Below the pieces are notes generated by a model. That model was not told the origin of the DNA. It made no database searches and saw only the letters and a program-made list of their open reading frames with translations. The translations under genes were made by a program, and so were the position numbers. 64,000 nucleotides of DNA from Paraburkholderia sp. UYCP14C (GTDB taxonomy: Bacteria; Pseudomonadota; Gammaproteobacteria; Burkholderiales; Burkholderiaceae), in contig NZ_SELS01000010.1 in assembly GCF_004197395.1 (NCBI RefSeq), positions 1 through 64,000 on the forward strand, read 5' to 3'. Positions 49,594-58,720 of the stretch are shown in pieces; the first letter of the stretch is position 1, and each line of letters starts with the position of its first letter.

Positions 49594-49669
49594 TGGCTCC
49601 TCGACCTGGGCTCGAACCAGGGACCTACGGATTAACAGTCCGGCGCTCTACCGACTGAGCTATCGAGGA
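49594..49669 (-). tRNA. tRNA-Asn (GTT), copy 1 (promoter-proximal)
   Basis: Same 76-nt sequence, anticodon GTT, encoded CCA. It is the copy closest to the sigma-70 promoter. Confidence 0.98.
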
Positions 49670-49696
49670 ACAGAACAACAACAGCAGAGAAGCGGA

Positions 49697-49725
49697 ATTG
49701 TAGAGGCAGCTCAAACGTCTGTCAA
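49697..49725 (-). promoter_or_regulatory. Strong sigma-70 promoter of the tRNA-Asn array
   Basis: On the minus strand a perfect TTGACA (49725-49720), a 17-base spacer and TACAAT (49702-49697) lie just upstream of the first tRNA. No comparably good promoter was found in the two spacers. Confidence 0.9.
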
Positions 49726-49787
49726 TACCTCTGCGTTCATCGTGCGATTAAATCTGAACGGCGAAGGCAGGCGACAGACCGCCGCGC

Positions 49788-50111
49788 TCAGCGCGCGAGC
49801 AGCGCGAGCTTTTCCTTTACGTCCTTGAATTCGTCGGCTTCCGGCAACGGCGCCTTGGTCTTCGTGATGCTCGGCCATGCTTTCGCCAGGTCGGCGTTCA
49901 GCGCGATGAAGTCCTGCTGGTCGCCCGGCACGTCTTCTTCGGCATAGATGGCATTCACCGGACACTCGGCCACGCACACGGCGCAGTCGATGCATTCATC
50001 GGGGTCGATCGCGAGGAAGTTGGGACCTTCGCGAAAGCAGTCCACCGGGCACACATCGACGCAGTCGGTATAGCGGCACTTGATGCAGCTTTCGGTCACA
50101 ACGTGAGTCAT
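49788..50111 (-). CDS. fdxA: 7Fe ferredoxin (FdxA)
   Basis: 107-aa seven-iron ferredoxin carrying one 3Fe-4S and one 4Fe-4S cluster. The Cys pattern is complete: [19 protein letters not shown] and [18 protein letters not shown]. The C-terminal ~45 residues form the tail typical of the FdxA type ([17 protein letters not shown]). It supplies low-potential electrons to partners that cannot be named from here. No iron or redox regulator site was seen upstream. Confidence 0.96.
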   Translation of the reverse strand: MTHVVTESCIKCRYTDCVDVCPVDCFREGPNFLAIDPDECIDCAVCVAECPVNAIYAEEDVPGDQQDFIALNADLAKAWPSITKTKAPLPEADEFKDVKEKLALLAR

Positions 50112-50402
50112 TCAGGCAGCTCCTGCATGCGGAATCAGGGAAGGCGCGTACGCCAAAAAAGCTATTGTAACGTAACGTCAAGAGGCGCATGAAGCATCGG
50201 CCCGTGCGTCTTATATGTTTTCGTGATTAGTTTATGGGGCGCTGCGAGCGCCCGCCGCCGACCCGCAAAGGCCCGGTGGCACGATGGATGCGAACGCATT
50301 CGGGTAACATGCGTCAGGTTGGCGCGCCGCTCGGCTCGACGCGTCCATTGCAAGGGTGCTGTGAGCCCTTTTCGTTTTTTCAGCGGTCCAGTTCGTACCA
50401 TC

Positions 50403-51599
50403 ATGATTATTACTTCGCTGCTCGATACCGATCTGTACAAGTTCACGATGATGCAGGTGGTGTTGCATCACTTCCCCGCCGCGAACGTGGAGTACCGCTT
50501 CCGCTGCCGCACGCCGAAGGTCGATCTGGTGCCGTACATCGACGAGATTCGCAACGAAGTGCGCAAGCTTTGCGAACTGCGCTTCACCGACGACGAACTC
50601 GACTACCTGGGCCGCATGCGCTTCATCAAGGGCGACTTCATCGAGTTCCTCGCGCTGTTCCATCTGAACGAGAAGTACATTTCGATCACGCCGTCGCCGA
50701 AGGGCAATGGCGAAATCGACATCGACATCAAGGGGCCGTGGCTGCATACGATCCTGTTCGAGATTCCGGTGCTTGCGATCGTCAATGAAGTCTATTTCCG
50801 CAACACCCAGCAAACGCCCGACTACCACGTCGGCCGCGGCCGTCTGCTCGACAAGATTCAGCTGCTCGGCGCGCGTGCGGAATTCGCCGACTGCAAGATC
50901 GCCGATTACGGCACGCGCCGCCGCTTCTCGAAGCAGTGGCACGAAGAGGTGATCCTCACGCTGAAGGACGGCCTCGGCGAGCAGTTTGCCGGCACCAGCA
51001 ACGTCTTTTACGCGATGAAGCACAGCCTGACGCCGCTCGGCACGATGGCGCACGAGTACCTGCAGGCTTGCCAGGCGCTCGGTCCGCGGCTGCGCGACTC
51101 GCAGATCTTCGGCTTCGAGATGTGGGCGAAGGAATATCGCGGCGACCTCGGGATTGCGCTCTCCGACGTGTACGGCATGCAGGCGTTCCTGCGCGACTTC
51201 GACATGTACTTCTGCAAGCTGTTCGATGGTGCTCGCCACGATTCCGGCGACCCATTCGACTGGGGCGAGCGCCTGCTCAAGCACTACGAGGCGAATCGCT
51301 GCGACCCGCGCACGAAGGTTCTGGTGTTCTCCGACGCGCTCGACATCCCGAAAGTGCTGCAGTTGTACGAGCGCTTCCGCGGCCGCTGCAAGCTCGCGTT
51401 CGGCGTGGGCACCAACCTGACCAACGACCTCGGCTACAACCCGCTGCAGATCGTGATCAAGATGGTTCGCTGCAACGGTCAGCCGGTCGCGAAATTGTCG
51501 GACTCGCCGGGCAAGAACATGTGCGAGGACAAGGCGTATCTCGCGTATCTGCGGCAGGTGTTCGGCATCGCGCAGCCGGAAGAAGAAGCGGCGAAGTAG
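50403..51599 (+). CDS. pncB: Nicotinate phosphoribosyltransferase
   Basis: 398-aa enzyme that makes nicotinate mononucleotide from nicotinate and PRPP in NAD salvage. [20 protein letters not shown] opens the protein, the phospho-His region is [19 protein letters not shown], and the PRPP site includes [21 protein letters not shown]. Length fits PncB. The start is the ATG in TCATCATGATTATT; the upstream open frame runs through non-coding sequence, and the ribosome site is weak. Confidence 0.96.
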   Translation: MIITSLLDTDLYKFTMMQVVLHHFPAANVEYRFRCRTPKVDLVPYIDEIRNEVRKLCELRFTDDELDYLGRMRFIKGDFIEFLALFHLNEKYISITPSPKGNGEIDIDIKGPWLHTILFEIPVLAIVNEVYFRNTQQTPDYHVGRGRLLDKIQLLGARAEFADCKIADYGTRRRFSKQWHEEVILTLKDGLGEQFAGTSNVFYAMKHSLTPLGTMAHEYLQACQALGPRLRDSQIFGFEMWAKEYRGDLGIALSDVYGMQAFLRDFDMYFCKLFDGARHDSGDPFDWGERLLKHYEANRCDPRTKVLVFSDALDIPKVLQLYERFRGRCKLAFGVGTNLTNDLGYNPLQIVIKMVRCNGQPVAKLSDSPGKNMCEDKAYLAYLRQVFGIAQPEEEAAK

Positions 51600-51787
51600 C
51601 GTTCTTTGCGGCCTGCTTTCCGGTTCATCGCCTGTTCATGATCTGCTCGGGTTCGGGGTAGCGTGGCGAACAGTGTCGCCGCACTCGCGACACCCGGCAA
51701 TATGCCGTTCGGCCAGGGTGTTCGCGTGAAGGGTGGCCGGTATAATCCTCGCCATATCGCACGGCTGTCGACACGAGGATTTCGCCC

Positions 51788-52450
51788 ATGGACACATCGA
51801 TTGCCCGCCGCAACATCCTGGCGCGCATCCGCGCCGCGCAAGGGCGCGAGCCCGAGCCGAGCGCTGCCGAACGCGAAGCCGCGGCGGACTATCTGGCGCG
51901 TCATCCGGCCGGTCCGCGTCCGGACATGCCCGCCGATCTGCGTACTCGCTTCATCGAAGAAGCGCAGAAAATGGCGACCACCGTCGACACCGTTCAAACC
52001 CTCGCCGATGTGCCCGCCGCCGCGCATCGCTATCTGACGCAACACGGCTTGCCGTTGCAGGCCATCGCGTGGCAGACGCTGCGCGATCTGCCGTGGGCCG
52101 AAGCCGGCCTCGCCGTCGAATTTCGCAAACCGCAAGACAACGATGTGGTCGGTCTCACCGGCTGCTTCTGCGCGACCGCGGAGACCGGCACGCTCGTGTT
52201 GCTGTCCGGACCCGAGACGTACGCATCGGCCGGACTGCTGCCGGAGACGCATATCGCGATCGTGCCGGCGTCGCGCATCGTCGCGGGTCATGAAGAGGCG
52301 TTCGACCTGATCCGCAAGGAGCGCGGCGAGCTGCCGCGTGCGGTCAATTTCGTGTCGGGGCCATCGCGCACCGGCGACATCGAGCAGACCATCGTGCTGG
52401 GCGCGCACGGCCCCTACCGGGTGCATGCGATCGTCGTGCAGGATGCTTGA
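51788..52450 (+). CDS. lutC: LutC/YkgG-family (LUD domain) protein
   Basis: 220-aa protein. The LUD domain contains VGLTGCFCATAETGTLVLLSGPETYASAGLLPETHIAIVPASRIV and FVSGPSRTGDIEQTIVLGAHGPYRVHAIVVQ, the ribose-5-phosphate-isomerase-like fold of LutC. Elsewhere LutABC oxidises L-lactate. No lutA or lutB lies in this window, so this copy is an orphan here and its partners may be encoded elsewhere. Confidence 0.88.
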   Translation: MDTSIARRNILARIRAAQGREPEPSAAEREAAADYLARHPAGPRPDMPADLRTRFIEEAQKMATTVDTVQTLADVPAAAHRYLTQHGLPLQAIAWQTLRDLPWAEAGLAVEFRKPQDNDVVGLTGCFCATAETGTLVLLSGPETYASAGLLPETHIAIVPASRIVAGHEEAFDLIRKERGELPRAVNFVSGPSRTGDIEQTIVLGAHGPYRVHAIVVQDA

Positions 52451-52541
52451 ACGCGTCGCGCGGCGGCGTGCCAACGCATATGCGACGCACGCGGTATCTG
52501 TCGTGCGTGCGCCGGCAAACCGTCGCGCGCCCTGTATCGGC

Positions 52542-53972
52542 ATGAGCTCGCGGGCGGGCCGCGCGGGCCTGTGGCTCGCCGTTGCGGCGATGCTCGCGCT
52601 GTGCGCGCCGTGCGTGCAGGCCGCGACTCTCGACGGCGCGCGCCTGTCGGCGCTGTGGGGCTTGCCCTTTGCGGGTGTGCTGCTGTCGATCGCGATCTTT
52701 CCGCTCGTTGCGCCAGCCTTCTGGCATCGCCATTTCGGCAAGATTGCAGCGGCGTGGGCGCTCGCGTTCATCGCGCCGTTCGCCGTCAGCTTCGGCGCGA
52801 GCGCGGCGCTCGGCGCGCTCGCGCATGCCATGCTCGACGAGTACATCCCGTTCATCATCCTGTTGACCGCGCTCTATACCGTCGCGGGCGGCATCTGCGT
52901 GCGGGGCAATCTGCGTGGAACGCCGCGCCTGAACACCGCGATTCTCGCGCTCGGCACCTTGCTCGCGAGCGTGATGGGTACGACCGGCGCGGCGATGCTG
53001 CTGATCCGCCCGTTGCTGCGCGCAAACGACAATCGCCGCCATGTGACCCACGTGGTCGTGTTTTTCATCTTCCTCGTCGCGAACATCGGGGGCGCGCTGT
53101 CGCCGCTCGGCGACCCGCCGTTGTTCCTCGGCTTTCTCGAGGGTGTGAGTTTTTTCTGGACCACCACGCATCTCGCGCGGCCGATGCTGTTTGTGAGCGG
53201 CGTGCTGCTCGCCGCTTTCTATGCACTCGATTCGTACTACTTTCACCAGCGCGAGGAGGTGCGTTCGACTTTCCTCGATCCGACGCCCGACGGCGCGCCG
53301 CTCGGCATCGACGGCAAGATCAATTTTGTGCTGCTCGCCGCGGTGATCGCGCTGGTGCTGATGAGCGGACTGTGGCGCCCGCAAATCACGTTCGACGTGC
53401 TCGGTACGCACGTCGCGTTGCAAAACATCGTGCGCGACGCAGCGCTGATCGCCGTCACGCTGCTATCGCTCGCGTGGACGCCGCGCGCGGCCCGTGCCGG
53501 CAACGACTTCAACTGGGCGCCGATCGAGGAAGTCGCCAAACTGTTTGCCGGCATCTTCGTGACGATCGTGCCGGTCATCATGATCCTGCGGGCCGGAGAG
53601 GCGGGTGCGTTCGCGGGCGTCGTCCATCTGGTCAACGAGCCGTCGGGCGAGCCGCGCGACATCATGTACTTCTGGGCGACCGGCCTGCTATCTTCGTTTC
53701 TCGACAACGCACCGACTTACCTCGTGTTCTTCAACCTGGCGGGCGGTGACGCGCAGACCTTGATGACCACCGGCGCGACCACGCTCGCGGCGATTTCGGC
53801 CGGCGCCGTGTTCATGGGCGCCAACACTTATATCGGCAACGCGCCGAACTTCATGGTGAAGGCAATGGCGCAATCGCGCGGCGTGCGCATGCCGAGCTTT
53901 TTTGCGTATCTCGGCTGGTCCGGCGCGGTGTTGCTGCCGTTGTTTGCGCTGACCGGCTGGCTCTTTCTTTGA
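52542..53972 (+). CDS. Sodium:proton antiporter of the NhaD/CitMHS type
   Basis: 476-aa membrane protein with about 12 hydrophobic segments. The first is signal-like (GLWLAVAAMLALCAPCVQAA). Conserved blocks include LGTLLASVMGTTGAAMLLIRPLLRANDNR, FIFLVANIGGALSPLGDPPLFLGFLEGVSFFW, LSSFLDNAPTYLVFFNLAGGD and ISAGAVFMGANTYIGNAPNFMVKAMA, as in the ion-transporter/arsenite-permease superfamily. Sodium or another cation is the probable cargo. ATG at 52542 was chosen; the open frame upstream overlaps lutC. Confidence 0.87.
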   Translation: MSSRAGRAGLWLAVAAMLALCAPCVQAATLDGARLSALWGLPFAGVLLSIAIFPLVAPAFWHRHFGKIAAAWALAFIAPFAVSFGASAALGALAHAMLDEYIPFIILLTALYTVAGGICVRGNLRGTPRLNTAILALGTLLASVMGTTGAAMLLIRPLLRANDNRRHVTHVVVFFIFLVANIGGALSPLGDPPLFLGFLEGVSFFWTTTHLARPMLFVSGVLLAAFYALDSYYFHQREEVRSTFLDPTPDGAPLGIDGKINFVLLAAVIALVLMSGLWRPQITFDVLGTHVALQNIVRDAALIAVTLLSLAWTPRAARAGNDFNWAPIEEVAKLFAGIFVTIVPVIMILRAGEAGAFAGVVHLVNEPSGEPRDIMYFWATGLLSSFLDNAPTYLVFFNLAGGDAQTLMTTGATTLAAISAGAVFMGANTYIGNAPNFMVKAMAQSRGVRMPSFFAYLGWSGAVLLPLFALTGWLFL

Positions 53973-54029
53973 CCGCTGACTCTGCAACGTCGAGGCAACT
54001 CCTCGACGTGTGCGACACGGAGACTTGCA

Positions 54030-55019
54030 ATGCAGAAAATCCTCGTTGCCCGTTCGATCTTTCCCGATGTGATCGACCGGCTCAAGCAGTACTTCGACGT
54101 CGACTGGAACGAGGGCGACGTGTTGCCCGCCGAAGAGCTGAAGCGCCGTCTCGCGGACAAGGACGGCGCGCTGACGGCCGGTGACATGATCGACGCGGGC
54201 GTGCTCGCCGCGGCGCCGCGCCTGCGCGTGGTGTCGAACATGGCGGTCGGCTACAACAACTTCGACATGGCCGCGTTCAACGCGGCCAATGTACTCGGCA
54301 CCAACACGCCGGACGTGCTGAACGAATCGACCGCCGACTTCGGCTGGGCGCTGATGATGGCGGCCGCGCGTCGCATCGCCGAATCGGAGCACTGGTTGCG
54401 CGCCGGGCATTGGCAGAAGTGGAGCTACGACGGCTTCCTCGGCAGCGACCTGTACGGCTCGACACTCGGCGTGATCGGCATGGGCCGCATCGGCCAGGCG
54501 CTCGCGCGGCGCGCGCAGGGCTTCAACATGCGGGTCATTTATCACAACCGCTCACGCGTCGCGCCGCAGATCGAGGCCGAGCTGAACGCGGAGTACGTGT
54601 CGAAACAGGATCTGCTGCGGCGCGCCGACCACGTCGTGCTGGTGCTGCCGTACACGAAAGAGAACCACCATACGATCGGTGCGGCCGAACTCGCGCTGAT
54701 GAAGCCGAGCGCGACGCTGACGAACATCGCGCGCGGCGGCATCGTCGACGACGCTGCATTGGCCGAAGCGCTGCGTGAGAAGCGCATCGGGGCTGCCGGA
54801 CTTGACGTGTTCGAGGGCGAGCCGCAGGTGAATCCGGCGCTGCTCGAGGTGCCGAACGTCGTGCTGACGCCGCACATCGCGAGCGCGACCGAAGCCACGC
54901 GCCGCGCGATGGCGAATCTCGCCGCGGACAACCTGATCGCCGGGCTCGGCGCAGGACCGCGCGCCGGTCAGCCGCCGAATCCGATCAACCCCGACGTGAT
55001 CGGCAAGGCTCGTTCATGA
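54030..55019 (+). CDS. D-isomer 2-hydroxyacid dehydrogenase (GhrB/glycerate dehydrogenase type)
   Basis: 329-aa NAD(P)-dependent reductase. The Rossmann motif GVIGMGRIGQALARRA and the catalytic set (VVSNMAVGYNNFD, ARGGIVDDAALAEAL, LDVFEGEP, and the acid-base His in LTPHIASATEATR) are intact. It resembles the 2-ketogluconate/glyoxylate reductase branch, reducing glyoxylate, hydroxypyruvate or 2-ketogluconate. Specificity is not decided by eye. The stop overlaps the rmuC start as ATGA. Confidence 0.9.
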   Translation: MQKILVARSIFPDVIDRLKQYFDVDWNEGDVLPAEELKRRLADKDGALTAGDMIDAGVLAAAPRLRVVSNMAVGYNNFDMAAFNAANVLGTNTPDVLNESTADFGWALMMAAARRIAESEHWLRAGHWQKWSYDGFLGSDLYGSTLGVIGMGRIGQALARRAQGFNMRVIYHNRSRVAPQIEAELNAEYVSKQDLLRRADHVVLVLPYTKENHHTIGAAELALMKPSATLTNIARGGIVDDAALAEALREKRIGAAGLDVFEGEPQVNPALLEVPNVVLTPHIASATEATRRAMANLAADNLIAGLGAGPRAGQPPNPINPDVIGKARS

Positions 55020-56464
55020 CGATGATTCTGGTGGCGGCCGTCGCGGTGCTGGCGGTCGCCCTCGTGATCGCACTGGCATTGCTGCTGCGCGGTCACGACC
55101 GTACGGAGCAGCACGAACAGTTCGAAATGCTGAACGAACGCGTCGATGCGGTCGTCGACGCCCAGGCGCATACCGCCGAGCGGCTCGAGCGGCAACTGCG
55201 CAACGACATCGCCGAGACCGCGCGCGTGTCGCGCAGCGAACAAAGCAGCGGCTTCGCGCAGTTTCAGCAGACGCTCGCCGCGCAGTTCAGCAGCATGACC
55301 ACGGTGCAGGGCGGCAAGATCGACGGCTTCGCGCAGCAACTCGACGCCGTGCGTCACAGCCTGCAGGCCCAGGCGCAACAGGCGCGCGACGAGCAGGGCC
55401 GCTCGCTGAAGCAGTTCGGCGACACGCTGAGCCTGCAGCTCGGGCAACTGACCGAGGCGAACGACCGGCGCTTCGCCGAAGTGCGCGCGACGATCGAGCA
55501 GCGTCTGAAGGACATCGAGGCGAACAACGCGACGCGGCTCGAGGAGATGCGCCGCACCGTCGACGAAAAACTGCACGCCACGCTCGAACAGCGTTTGGGC
55601 GAATCGTTCAAGCTCGTGTCCGACCGGCTCGAACAGGTGCATCGCGGTCTCGGCGAGATGCAGACGCTGGCGGCCGGCGTCGGCGATCTGAAGCGCGTGC
55701 TCACCAACGTGAAGACGCGCGGCACGTGGGGCGAAGTGCAGCTCGAAGCCTTGCTCGAACAGCTGCTGACCGCCGATCAATACGCGAAGAACGTCGCGAC
55801 GGTGCCGAAGAGTGCCGATCGCGTGGAGTTCGCGATTCGGCTGCCGGGGCGACCGGAGCCGGGCGGCGCGAATACGCCGGTATGGCTGCCGATCGACGCC
55901 AAATTCCCGCGCGAGGATTACGAGCGGCTGATCGAAGCGCAGGAGCGCGCCGATCCGGTCGCGGTCGAAGAAGCTTCGCGCGCGCTCGAAGCGCGGATCC
56001 GCGCGGAAGCGCGCACCATCGCGGAGAAGTACGTGGCGCCACCGCATACGACCGACTTCGCGCTGCTGTTCCTGCCTACCGAAGGCCTGTACGCGGAAGT
56101 GCTGCGCCGGCCGGGGCTGACGGATCTGCTGCAGCGCGACTATCGCGTGACGATCGCGGGGCCGACCACGCTGACCGCGTTGCTCAATAGCTTGCAGATG
56201 GGTTTCCGCACGCTCGCGATCGAAAAGCGTTCGAGCGAGGTCTGGCAGGTGCTCGGCGCGGTGAAGACGGAGTTCGGCAAATTCGGCGACGTGCTCGCGA
56301 AGACCAAGGCGCAGCTGGAAACCGTCACGCGGTCGATCGAAGCCGCCGAAACGCGCACGCGCATGATGAACCGCAAGCTGCGCGACGTCGAGGCGTTACC
56401 GGGCGACGAGGCAAGCGGCTTGCTCGGCGATGCGCTGTCGGGTGTGGAACCGGATGAGCAATGA
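55016..56464 (+). CDS. rmuC: DNA recombination protein RmuC
   Basis: 482-aa protein. A single N-terminal membrane segment (ILVAAVAVLAVALVIALALLLRG) precedes a long coiled coil (about 30-225). The C-terminal RmuC domain shows LKRVLTNVKTRGTWGEVQLEALLEQLLTADQYAKNV, LPIDAKFPREDYERLIEAQ and TTLTALLNSLQMGFRTLAIEKRSSEVW. It limits DNA inversion at short repeats in E. coli. It is translationally coupled to the upstream dehydrogenase. Confidence 0.95.
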   Translation: MTMILVAAVAVLAVALVIALALLLRGHDRTEQHEQFEMLNERVDAVVDAQAHTAERLERQLRNDIAETARVSRSEQSSGFAQFQQTLAAQFSSMTTVQGGKIDGFAQQLDAVRHSLQAQAQQARDEQGRSLKQFGDTLSLQLGQLTEANDRRFAEVRATIEQRLKDIEANNATRLEEMRRTVDEKLHATLEQRLGESFKLVSDRLEQVHRGLGEMQTLAAGVGDLKRVLTNVKTRGTWGEVQLEALLEQLLTADQYAKNVATVPKSADRVEFAIRLPGRPEPGGANTPVWLPIDAKFPREDYERLIEAQERADPVAVEEASRALEARIRAEARTIAEKYVAPPHTTDFALLFLPTEGLYAEVLRRPGLTDLLQRDYRVTIAGPTTLTALLNSLQMGFRTLAIEKRSSEVWQVLGAVKTEFGKFGDVLAKTKAQLETVTRSIEAAETRTRMMNRKLRDVEALPGDEASGLLGDALSGVEPDEQ

Positions 56465-56482
56465 GCGGCGAGGCGCTGGAAT

Positions 56483-56965
56483 TCAAGCGCCTTGAGCCAG
56501 TTGCTCCAGCGCGTCGCCGGTCACGCGCACGACGCGCCAATCCGGCAACACCGTCGCGCCCATCTTCTGATAAAAGCTGATCGCCGGCTGGTTCCAGTCG
56601 AGCACGGTCCACTCGAAGCGCGCGCATTGCCGCTTCACGGCCAGCGCAGCGACGTGTCGCAAAAGCGCGGTGCCGAGCCCGCCGCCACGCTGCGCGGGCT
56701 GCACGTAGACGTCCTCGAGATAGAGCCCGCGGCGCCCCGCGAAGCTCGAAAAATTGTGGAAGAACAGCGCATAGCCGACGATGCGTCCCGCGTCTTCGGC
56801 AACCAGCGCCTCGATCGACGGCCGCGCGCCGAACAGCGCGTCGTGCAGGCTTTGTTCCGTCACGACGAAGACGTGCGTGAGGTTTTCGAACTGTGCGAGC
56901 TCGTACGTGAGCGCGAAGATCGCGCCGGTATCCGCGGGCTCGGCAGCGCGGATCGTCGCGGACAT
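56483..56965 (-). CDS. GNAT-family N-acetyltransferase
   Basis: 160-aa acyltransferase. The acetyl-CoA site is VYVQPAQRGGGLGTALLRHVAALAV (the Q/RxxGxG/A pattern), followed by RFEWTVLDWNQPAISFYQKMGA. It resembles the diamine/thialysine acetyltransferase branch; the substrate is unknown. Its ATG shares one base with the stop of the upstream gene (TAATG), so the two are coupled. Confidence 0.9.
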   Translation of the reverse strand: MSATIRAAEPADTGAIFALTYELAQFENLTHVFVVTEQSLHDALFGARPSIEALVAEDAGRIVGYALFFHNFSSFAGRRGLYLEDVYVQPAQRGGGLGTALLRHVAALAVKRQCARFEWTVLDWNQPAISFYQKMGATVLPDWRVVRVTGDALEQLAQGA

Positions 56966-57240
56966 TACGCTTCTTCCGGTGCGTCGGCCAGATGGATTTC
57001 GATGCCGCCGAAGCGCGACGCGACCCAGTTGTAGGCGTGGCACGCGATCCACAACAGCACGAAGCCGAGGATCGCGTTCAGCAGCAGCGCGCTGAACACC
57101 GTGCTCAGCTCGACCGAGCCGTAGCGCACGAAGGCGACGACCACGCCGAGCAGCACGATCGGCACCGAGAACGTCAGATACACGAGGATCAGCGCTTTGG
57201 CCGTCTGTCCTGGTGCGATGAACGAGATCTGTTTTTTCAT
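56965..57240 (-). CDS. Small integral membrane protein
   Basis: 91-aa protein with two hydrophobic segments (about 16-38, ALILVYLTFSVPIVLLGVVVAFV, and about 47-68, LSTVFSALLLNAILGFVLLWIACHAY). The termini are short and polar. It is not recognised as a known family. Coupling to the GNAT gene suggests joint expression. Confidence 0.72.
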   Translation of the reverse strand: MKKQISFIAPGQTAKALILVYLTFSVPIVLLGVVVAFVRYGSVELSTVFSALLLNAILGFVLLWIACHAYNWVASRFGGIEIHLADAPEEA

Positions 57241-57342
57241 GTAAGTCAATCCCCAGTGTGTCGTAGTAGTGATAGTGGGTGGAGCGTCGATGAAGTGCTG
57301 CGGTGGTGCCGATGTCGTGCGATCGATGTGCCGCGTCGAGCG

Positions 57343-58659
57343 TCAGATGAGTCCGTCGAACAGCATGATCGACACGCGATCGCCGACGTCGATGCCGCCC
57401 TCGTCGTGGCCGAGCACGATGAAGCAGTTCGCTTCGCTCATCGAGCTCAACACGCCCGAGCTTTGCGACCCGGTCGGGCTCACGTGCCAGTGTCCGTGCG
57501 CGTCCTGTTCGGCGATGCCGCGCTGGAATTCGGTGCGGCCCGCGCGTTTGTTCACCGCCACGCGGCTCGTCGCGTGAATCACCGGCAACGGCCGTGGCGT
57601 CGCGCCGGCCATCAGCAGCAGCGCTTCGCGCACGATCTGATAGAACGTCACCATCACGGCGACCGGATTGCCGGGCAGGCCGAAGAATAGCGCAGGTTTG
57701 CCGAGCCCCGCCTGCGCGCCAGACCACAGGCGGCCGAACGCGAGCGGCCGGCCGGGGCGCATCGCGAGACTCCAGAACGCGACGTCGCCGAAGGTCTGCA
57801 GCAGCTGCTTCGTGAAGTCCGCTTCGCCGACCGACACGCCGCCCGAGGTCAGCACCACGTCGGCATTGGCCGCGGCACTGCGCAGCGCGGCTTCGAGCGC
57901 CGCCGGCTCGTCGCGCACGACGCCGAGATCGAGCGCGTCGACGTTCAGGCGCCGCAGCATCGCAAACAGCGTGTAGCGGTTGCTGTCGTAGACCGAGCCG
58001 GCGTCGAGCGGTTCGCCGAGCGAGCGCAGTTCGTCGCCGGTCGAAAAGAATGCGACGCGCAGACGTCGCCGCACGCTGACTTCGCCGATCCCGAGCGATG
58101 CGAGCAGACCGAGGTCCGACGCGCGCACGATGCGTCCGGCATGCAGCGCGACGTGGCCGCGCGCGAGATCTTCGCCGGCGCGGCGGCGGTTCGCGCCCGC
58201 CGTGACCGCGCTGGCCGCAAAGCGGATCGACGGAGAATCCGCACTGTCGCGCTCCACCTGTTCCTGCGGCACGACGGTGTCGCAGCCGGCGGGCAGACAG
58301 GCGCCCGTCATCACGCGCACGCACTGGTTCGCTGCTACGCGGTCCGTGAACGGATGGCCGGCGAGCGCCTTGCCGGCGACCGTCAGTTCGACGCTCTCTG
58401 CGCCGCCTCGCATACGGGCCGCAAGCGCCGCGTGATTGAACGCGTAACCGTCCATCGCGGAGTTGTCGTGCGCGGGCACGTCGATCGGCGACACGACGTC
58501 GGCGGCGAGCACGCGCTCGAGCGCATCGCGCAACGCCACGCGCTCGACGGCCGCGACCGGCGTCGCCCACTGCCGGACGATCGCCTGAGCGGCCGGGACG
58601 GGTAGCGCATGAGGATCGTACTGCGCGACGCAGCGGGAAAAGTCGTTGAGCGTGGTCAT
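57343..58659 (-). CDS. moeA: Molybdopterin molybdenumtransferase
   Basis: 438-aa enzyme that inserts molybdate into adenylylated molybdopterin. DVPAHDNSAMDGYAFN, VMTGACLPAGCDTVVPQEQ and TSGGVSVGEADFT are the domain I/III signatures, with MRPGRPLAFG and FGLPGNPVAVMVTFYQIV near the C-terminus. Length is somewhat above the E. coli protein. The start is the internal ATG; the longer frame runs into mobA. It is the third gene of moaA-mobA-moeA. Confidence 0.95.
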   Translation of the reverse strand: MTTLNDFSRCVAQYDPHALPVPAAQAIVRQWATPVAAVERVALRDALERVLAADVVSPIDVPAHDNSAMDGYAFNHAALAARMRGGAESVELTVAGKALAGHPFTDRVAANQCVRVMTGACLPAGCDTVVPQEQVERDSADSPSIRFAASAVTAGANRRRAGEDLARGHVALHAGRIVRASDLGLLASLGIGEVSVRRRLRVAFFSTGDELRSLGEPLDAGSVYDSNRYTLFAMLRRLNVDALDLGVVRDEPAALEAALRSAAANADVVLTSGGVSVGEADFTKQLLQTFGDVAFWSLAMRPGRPLAFGRLWSGAQAGLGKPALFFGLPGNPVAVMVTFYQIVREALLLMAGATPRPLPVIHATSRVAVNKRAGRTEFQRGIAEQDAHGHWHVSPTGSQSSGVLSSMSEANCFIVLGHDEGGIDVGDRVSIMLFDGLI

Positions 58660-58720
58660 GAATGGCTGGGCGTCGCGACCGGAGACGGGCGCGGCTGTTG
58701 CCGGGCGGCCGGAGCGGATG

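Larger units (their letters stand above)
49316..49669 (-). repeat. 139-bp tandem array carrying three tRNA-Asn genes
   Basis: Copies start at 49316, 49455 and 49594, an exact 139-bp period. The tRNA and the 63-bp spacer are both identical where they can be compared, so the unit was duplicated recently or is kept alike by gene conversion. Each spacer carries a terminator-like hairpin. Confidence 0.95.

Noticed and set aside
49316-49669. tRNA array as a prophage or island attachment site
   Set aside because: No integrase, phage gene or displaced tRNA fragment is seen on either side; the repeats are complete tRNA units.
49316-49669. CRISPR-like direct repeats
   Set aside because: The repeated unit is a full tRNA gene plus spacer, and the spacers are identical, not variable.
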